Positions 18,237-22,402 of a DNA stretch of 22,402 bases are shown one piece after another. The position numbers and the translations under genes are program-made. Each line of letters opens with the position of its first letter. Positions within the stretch are counted from its first letter, which is position 1. The notes below the pieces were generated by a model. The model made no database searches and was not told the DNA's origin. It saw only the letters and a list, made by a program, of their open reading frames with translations. Origin of the DNA: Pelomonas sp036404855 (GTDB lineage Bacteria > Pseudomonadota > Gammaproteobacteria > Burkholderiales > Burkholderiaceae_C); contig NZ_DASWYS010000265.1 in the NCBI RefSeq assembly GCF_036404855.1, positions 1-22,402 on the forward strand, written 5' to 3'.

Positions 18237-18551
18237 CCGCAAGTGGGCAAGAACCCCCGCAGCAGCATCGAACGGCGCGGGCCCCGCGAAACTCACCACC
18301 TCGTCCAGGGCCTCGATGAGAGGCGCATGGTGATCTGGCGACGCCGCCACAAGCGAGTAGACACCGTGGGTGGCTCGGAAGAGTCCTCGCTTGTTGGGCA
18401 CCGAGAAGTCGGCCTCCAGAGGCTGGCCCGCGTCGTCCCAGAACAACCAGACCGCCGCTTCGACGTCCAGCCCTTTGCAGTGCCGTATGGCCTCCTCGGC
18501 CGAGGCAAAGGCGGACAAGGAACGCGCCTCAGTTTCAACGGCAAAGATCAT
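18225..18551 (-). CDS. Small conserved-looking protein translationally coupled to nrdJ, unknown function
   Basis: A 108-residue soluble protein beginning MIFAVETEARSLSAFASAEE and ending VLAHLRSRR. Its features are a compact mixed fold with AVWLFWDDAGQPLEADF and GVYSLVAASPDHHAPLIEAL; there is no signal peptide, membrane segment or metal-binding cluster. I recognise no family. The ATG at 18551 shares its A with the nrdJ stop (TGATG), so ribosomes finishing nrdJ can restart here; this decides the start over an upstream in-frame codon at 18629. The coupling suggests a role linked to the B12-dependent reductase, for example assembly, reactivation or regulation, but that is inference. Its 3' end overlaps the POT carrier gene by 12 nt. 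Confidence 0.75.
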   Translation of the reverse strand: MIFAVETEARSLSAFASAEEAIRHCKGLDVEAAVWLFWDDAGQPLEADFSVPNKRGLFRATHGVYSLVAASPDHHAPLIEALDEVVSFAGPAPFDAAAGVLAHLRSRR

Positions 18552-21460
18552 CACCCGCACTGCCCCACGTACCCGCAGGCCGTGCAGAAATCGCACCCAT
18601 CCTTGTGGATCATGGTGGAGTTCCCGCACTCGGGGCAGGGCTTGCCGGCCTGCACCTGCAGCGCACCTGCAGCGGCCGCGAGCTTGGGAGTGGGCGTCTG
18701 CAGCAGGCCCATGTCGGTCAGCGGCTGGCCTTCCTCGTCGAGGATGCCCAGCATCGCGTAGCGGTGGATGACGAGGCGGGCGACATAGGCCACCGTCGAC
18801 GGCCAGACCTGCTGGCGACGTTCACCGTTCAGCGAGGGCACCGGCGCCATGAAATGGCCCAGCGGCTCGCCGACGTTGAGCAACTTGCGCAACTTCATCG
18901 CTATCCATCCGGGGTCCATGACACGCATGTCCAACGACAGCAGGCGCGCCAGGCCGTCCAGCGCCTTGGGATAGTTGCCTGAGAAACCCATCGCGCAAGG
19001 GCGGGTGACGCTGCCACCGTCGGGGCTGGGCAGCACCACCTCCTTCAGCGTCAGCGTGAACTGCTCGTTGGTGGCGGGGTTGTCCACGTCCACTGCCCAG
19101 GCCAGCGTACCGGACACGCCGGTGCGTGGCTCGTTGCGACTGAACATCGCATCGACGACCGGCGTGGCACCGCCCTCGCCGAGGGCGCCGAGCTGCTCGC
19201 AACGCCAGCGGATGACGGCCGCCGTCGCGGCGACGACGCCCGGGAAGAGGCGCAGCTCACCGCCGGGCGGCATGGGCATCTCGAAGGCGCGCTCCTCGGC
19301 CACGGTCGCCAGCGCGTCGAGCTTGAGGCGCAGCCAGGCGGCGTCGTTGGTGCGCAGGTCGGTCGACAGGGTCTTGGCCAGCGCAGACAGGCCGCGCGGT
19401 TGTTCGGCGCCGTTGACCCAGACTTCGAAGGGCAGGTTGCGCCCGAACAGGCCGGCATCCGGCCCCTCCAGCGGCAACTCACCGATGAAGAGCGCGAAGT
19501 CGCCGTGAGGGTGCTGAATCAGGTAGCTCCAGGCCGGGTTGCCGCCGGGCATCTCGGGCCGGCTGGGCCAGCGCAGCGAGGCGACGACGGCCTGCGGCAG
19601 GCGCTCCAGCTTCAGGCGCTGGTTGGCACCTTCCAGTTCCGTCCCTGAATCCGGGCGAAGGGGTTCGGGCTGCTTGACCTCCGGCGTCACGCTGAGCACC
19701 GAGCCCAGCACACTGTTGGGCCGGTAGGTGGCCAGGCCCTTCAGCTTGCTCTGCCAGGCCTGCACGTAAAGGTTCTGGAAGTCCTCGTAGGGGTAGTCGG
19801 CCGGCACGTTGACGGTCTTGCTGATCGACGTGTCGATGTAGGGCGCGACGGCCGCGACCATGGCTGCATGGTCGGCCGCGCTCAGCTCCAGCGCGGTGAC
19901 GAAGGCGTCGGACAACGGCGCGTCGGCACCGAACAGATGGCGATACAGGCGCCAGGCGTGGTCCTCGACCTGGTACTCCTTGAAGCCACCGCCTTCGGTC
20001 TGCGGCAGGCGCTTCTTGCGCGTGTAGGCCCACGAAAAAGCGGGCTCGATGCCGTTGGACGCGTTGTCGGCGAAGGCCAAGCTGATGGTGCCGGTGGGCG
20101 CAATGGACAGCAGGTGTGAATTGCGCAGGCCCTGGCTACGGATCTTGTCTTTCAGCCCCTGCGGCAGGCGTGACGCGAAGCTGCCGCCGGACAGATACAG
20201 GTCGGCGTTGAAGAGCGGGAAGCTGCCGCGCTCGGCGGCCAAGTCACTGCTGGCCGCGTAGGCCGAGTCGCGCATGACCTCGCTGATGCGGCTGGCCATG
20301 TCGCGCGCCTCCTGCGTGTCGTAGCGCAGGTTGAGCATGACCAGGGCATCCCCCAGGCCAGTGAAACCCAGGCCCACGCGGCGCTTGTTGCTGGCCTCCA
20401 CGGCTTGCGCTGGCAGCGGCCAGGGGGTCACGTCCAGCACGTTGTCCAGCATGCGCGTGGCCACGGCCACGACCTCGGCGAAACCGACCTCGTCAAACGT
20501 GGGTTTGGCGCTGAAGGGGTCGCGCACGAAACGCGTCAGGTCGATGGAACCGAGGCAGCAGCAGCCGTAAGGCGGTAGTGGCTGTTCGGCGCAGGGGTTG
20601 GTCGCCGCGATGGTCTCGCAGTAGTGCAGGTTGTTGTCGGCGTTGATGCGGTCCAGGAAGAGCACACCCGGCTCGGCATGGTCGTAGGTGGAGCGCATGA
20701 CCTGGTCCCACAGCTCGCGAGCGCGAACCTTGCGGTAGACCCATTGGCCATCACCGCGCTGGTAGGCCCCGGCTTCGATCTGCTCTGCGCTGGGCTGGGC
20801 GCGGTGCGCCAGCTCGACCTGTCCATCGGCCTGCACGGCCTCCATGAAGACGTCGGTCACGCCGATGGAGATGTTGAAGTTGCGCAGGTCGCCTTCGTCC
20901 TTGGCGTGGATGAATGCCTCGATGTCGGGATGGTCGCAGCGAAGCACGCCCATCTGCGCGCCGCGGCGGCTGCCGGCACTCTCCACCGTCTCGCAGCTGC
21001 GGTCAAACACGCGCATGTAGCTGATGGGGCCGGAGGCATGACTGCGTGTCGAGCCCACCCAGGCACCGGCCGGACGGATGCGACTGAAGTCGTAGCCCAC
21101 GCCGCCGCCACGGCGCATGGTTTCGGCCGCCTCGGTCAGCGCCGTGTAAATGCCGGGCACGCCATCCTCGGCGGTGGCGATGGAGTCCCCCACCGGCTGC
21201 ACGAAGCAGTTGATCAGCGTGGCAGACAGCTCTGTGCCGGCGGCGGACATGATGCGCCCGGCCGGCACGAAGCCGCGCTGCTGCGCCTCGAGGAAGGCGG
21301 CTGCCCAGCGCGCACGCTCGGCCGGCTTCTCGGCTGCACTGAGCGCGCGAGCCACGCGCTCGCGCAGCTCATCGGGCGTCTGCTCGCCGCCCTTGGCGTA
21401 TTTCTCGATCAGGACTTCGCTGGAGATGTCCTGCACGGGCAGATCGGCGGTAGTGCTCAC
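18551..21460 (-). CDS. nrdJ: Adenosylcobalamin-dependent (class II) ribonucleotide reductase
   Basis: A 969-residue enzyme that makes deoxyribonucleotides with an adenosylcobalamin-generated thiyl radical, independent of oxygen. Active-site features: first redox Cys C85 (LINCFVQPVGDS), GGGVGYDFSRIRPAGAWVGS, ESAGSRRGAQMGVLRCDHP, and N288/C290/E292 in NPCAEQPLPPYG with C290 as radical Cys. C300-C302 (GCCCLGS) follow, C301 being eleven residues after the radical Cys, as for the second redox Cys of Thermotoga NrdJ. Then GLGFTGLGDALVML and SIAPTGTISLAFADNASNG. After about residue 610 comes a long C-terminal region, probably TSCPD-type, ending in a Cys-rich tail (C942, C945, C956, C959, C962, C968) suited to disulfide relay or zinc. 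The start is GTG at 21460 with only a weak GAGA upstream. The downstream small gene is coupled by a TGATG overlap. Confidence 0.96.
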   Translation of the reverse strand: MSTTADLPVQDISSEVLIEKYAKGGEQTPDELRERVARALSAAEKPAERARWAAAFLEAQQRGFVPAGRIMSAAGTELSATLINCFVQPVGDSIATAEDGVPGIYTALTEAAETMRRGGGVGYDFSRIRPAGAWVGSTRSHASGPISYMRVFDRSCETVESAGSRRGAQMGVLRCDHPDIEAFIHAKDEGDLRNFNISIGVTDVFMEAVQADGQVELAHRAQPSAEQIEAGAYQRGDGQWVYRKVRARELWDQVMRSTYDHAEPGVLFLDRINADNNLHYCETIAATNPCAEQPLPPYGCCCLGSIDLTRFVRDPFSAKPTFDEVGFAEVVAVATRMLDNVLDVTPWPLPAQAVEASNKRRVGLGFTGLGDALVMLNLRYDTQEARDMASRISEVMRDSAYAASSDLAAERGSFPLFNADLYLSGGSFASRLPQGLKDKIRSQGLRNSHLLSIAPTGTISLAFADNASNGIEPAFSWAYTRKKRLPQTEGGGFKEYQVEDHAWRLYRHLFGADAPLSDAFVTALELSAADHAAMVAAVAPYIDTSISKTVNVPADYPYEDFQNLYVQAWQSKLKGLATYRPNSVLGSVLSVTPEVKQPEPLRPDSGTELEGANQRLKLERLPQAVVASLRWPSRPEMPGGNPAWSYLIQHPHGDFALFIGELPLEGPDAGLFGRNLPFEVWVNGAEQPRGLSALAKTLSTDLRTNDAAWLRLKLDALATVAEERAFEMPMPPGGELRLFPGVVAATAAVIRWRCEQLGALGEGGATPVVDAMFSRNEPRTGVSGTLAWAVDVDNPATNEQFTLTLKEVVLPSPDGGSVTRPCAMGFSGNYPKALDGLARLLSLDMRVMDPGWIAMKLRKLLNVGEPLGHFMAPVPSLNGERRQQVWPSTVAYVARLVIHRYAMLGILDEEGQPLTDMGLLQTPTPKLAAAAGALQVQAGKPCPECGNSTMIHKDGCDFCTACGYVGQCG

Positions 21461-21502
21461 GATGGGTCTCGAATACTGGATGAATTTACAGTCTACGCCT
21501 TT

Positions 21503-21517
21503 GCCACGGCGAGTGGC
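21503..21517. promoter_or_regulatory. Inverted repeat in the nrdJ leader
   Basis: GCCAC and GTGGC flank GGCGA, 43-57 nt upstream of the nrdJ start. The upstream interval is only 123 nt, short for a full cobalamin riboswitch, and I do not see a B12-box-like sequence or an NrdR-box palindrome. Confidence 0.25.
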
Positions 21518-21563
21518 GAGCTTGCCAGCCAGATTCGCGGCGCGCCTTGATGGAGCGCAGAGA

Positions 21564-21581
21564 CGGGCGGCACGCCGCCCG
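21564..21581 (-). terminator. GC-rich hairpin just after the DUF1134 gene
   Basis: CGGGCGG and CCGCCCG form a perfect 7-bp stem with a four-base loop, 3 nt after the stop at 21584-21586 on the minus strand, followed in that direction by TCTCT. The position is right for transcription termination; the T-tract is poor. Confidence 0.5.
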
Positions 21582-21583
21582 GG

Positions 21584-22153
21584 TCAGAACGGATTGATGC
21601 TCTTCTCACGCCGGTAGTGGATGTAGCCCACGCTCGCGCCCGCGCGCAGGCCGACGCCCAGGCGGATGGGCGCCAGGGTGATGCCCTTGAGGCGCTGGTA
21701 GTTGATGCCCGCGCCGCCGATGTAGTACAGGCTGCCATCCACGCCCGGGAAGCGCTGGTAGATGGCACTGGCCTTGGGCAGGTGGTAGACCAGCGTGAAG
21801 ACCTTGGATGCGTTGGCGCCCAGATCGAAGCCGATGGACGGGCCGGCCCAGTAGACCTTGGACGAACCGCCGCCCTTCATCAGCAGCTCGCCCTCACCGT
21901 AGCGCAGGCCCACGGTGATGGCGGCCGAGGCCTCCTCGCCCTTCACATAGGCGTTGGGACGGCCCTGCTCCTTGAAGGCCTTCTCGATGACCTTGGCCAG
22001 GCCTTCGGTGGTCTGGCCGAAGAAATCGGTGGCGGCCTTCAGGATGGAATCCTCGTCGTATGTGCCGTCCTTGTCGTCCGCGGCGAAGGCGGGCAGGGCG
22101 GTGGCGGCGGCGAGGGCAGCAAGCTGCTGCAGGTGGTGGCGACGATCGAGCAT
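21584..22153 (-). CDS. Exported DUF1134 (EipA-like) protein
   Basis: A 189-residue periplasmic protein. A Sec signal peptide is seen (MLDRRHHLQQLAALAAATAL, then PAFA with likely cleavage before ADDKDG). The mature part has the DUF1134 pattern: FFGQTTEGLAKVIEKAFKEQ, GRPNAYVKGEEASAA, VGLRYGEGELLMKGG, YWAGPSIGFDLGANASKVF, and YHLPKASAIYQRFPGVDGSL, ending with a Gly-rich beta region (LGVGLRAGASVGYIHY). In Brucella a member (EipA) is an envelope-integrity protein; the same role here is inference. The ATG at 22153 has a strong AAGGAG about 9 nt upstream, which sets the start against a longer open frame. A hairpin follows the stop. It is divergent from the partial gene at 22243 and probably not in an operon with nrdJ, although both are on the minus strand. 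Confidence 0.85.
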   Translation of the reverse strand: MLDRRHHLQQLAALAAATALPAFAADDKDGTYDEDSILKAATDFFGQTTEGLAKVIEKAFKEQGRPNAYVKGEEASAAITVGLRYGEGELLMKGGGSSKVYWAGPSIGFDLGANASKVFTLVYHLPKASAIYQRFPGVDGSLYYIGGAGINYQRLKGITLAPIRLGVGLRAGASVGYIHYRREKSINPF

Positions 22154-22242
22154 GATGGGCACTCCTTGTGGGGCCAGCATAAACAATGGAGTGTGAAGTT
22201 TGGCCGCCCGTTGCCCCTGTACACAACCTAGACTTGCCCGCC

Positions 22243-22402
22243 ATGTCGAACCCTGACCTGCAGCGGCTGTCGGCCGCCCTCGAATACGTCGACCTCGCGG
22301 CCGGCCTGTATCTCGCTGGCGGCGCCGACCAGGCCGCACGGCTGCTGGCGGCCGCGGCCGAGCAGCAGTTGGGCGACCTCGTGCGCCTCATCGATGCGCC
22401 CA
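22243..22402 (+). CDS. Unknown helical protein, 3' end beyond window
   Basis: An open frame from ATG 22243 to the right edge gives 53 residues beginning MSNPDLQRLSAALEYVDLAA and continuing as Ala/Leu-rich helices (GLYLAGGADQAARLLAAAAE, then QQLGDLVRLIDAP). The pattern recalls tetratricopeptide-like or other helical-bundle proteins, but the fragment is too short to name. No strong ribosome-binding site is seen. It shares an 89-nt divergent interval with the DUF1134 gene. Confidence 0.55.
   Translation, partial: MSNPDLQRLSAALEYVDLAAGLYLAGGADQAARLLAAAAEQQLGDLVRLIDAP

Overview
The window is a GC-rich (roughly 68-70%), densely packed chromosomal segment. Its protein families point to a betaproteobacterium of the order Burkholderiales: a Bug-type (TctC) receptor beside matB, a B12-dependent NrdJ, an EcsC protein, a DUF1134 protein, and a large UvrA-family protein. 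I place it in the Rubrivivax/Leptothrix/Roseateles neighbourhood by inference only. I saw no insertion sequence, phage gene, tRNA, rRNA or CRISPR array. It reads as ordinary core and metabolic chromosome with several distinctive local features.

Layout. (1) 1-3435, minus: a UvrA-family protein that runs off the left edge. It contains one complete UvrA unit followed, in the same frame, by the start of a second unit (a tandem fusion). (2) 3663-7837: a signalling block made of a stand-alone receiver protein, a convergent OmpR-type response regulator, a 65-residue GTG-start small protein with one hydrophobic segment, a single-domain globin, and a double-PAS hybrid histidine kinase. The globin, the kinase and a FixL-like second PAS domain suggest gas or redox sensing. 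(3) 7882-10345: a two-gene unit of a periplasmic Bug/TctC solute-binding protein and a MatB-type malonyl-CoA synthetase, consistent with capture and activation of malonate or a related acid. (4) 10342-11442, minus: an EcsC-family protein and a DEDDh exonuclease-like protein. (5) 11443-13671: a regulatory-looking 376-nt gap, then a DapA-family lyase and a two-cysteine proline racemase-family epimerase overlapping by 4 nt, which fits hydroxyproline catabolism. (6) 13764-16461: cyclopropane-fatty-acid synthase convergent with a methyl-accepting chemotaxis protein. (7) 16773-18236: a POT-family transporter without the usual ExxER motif. (8) 18225-21460, minus: class II (adenosylcobalamin) ribonucleotide reductase translationally coupled to a 108-residue unknown protein. 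(9) 21584-22153, minus: an exported DUF1134 protein, divergent from a partial unknown gene at the right edge.

Three convergent gene pairs overlap at their stop codons by 4, 11 and 12 nt, so no intrinsic terminator can sit between them. The best candidates for something new are the tandem UvrA (with a Cys-to-Ser change in zinc module 1), a helically phased four-copy decamer upstream of the hydroxyproline genes, the globin/hybrid-kinase cluster, the atypical POT carrier, and the small protein coupled to nrdJ. I did not find a convincing wholly new multi-gene system.
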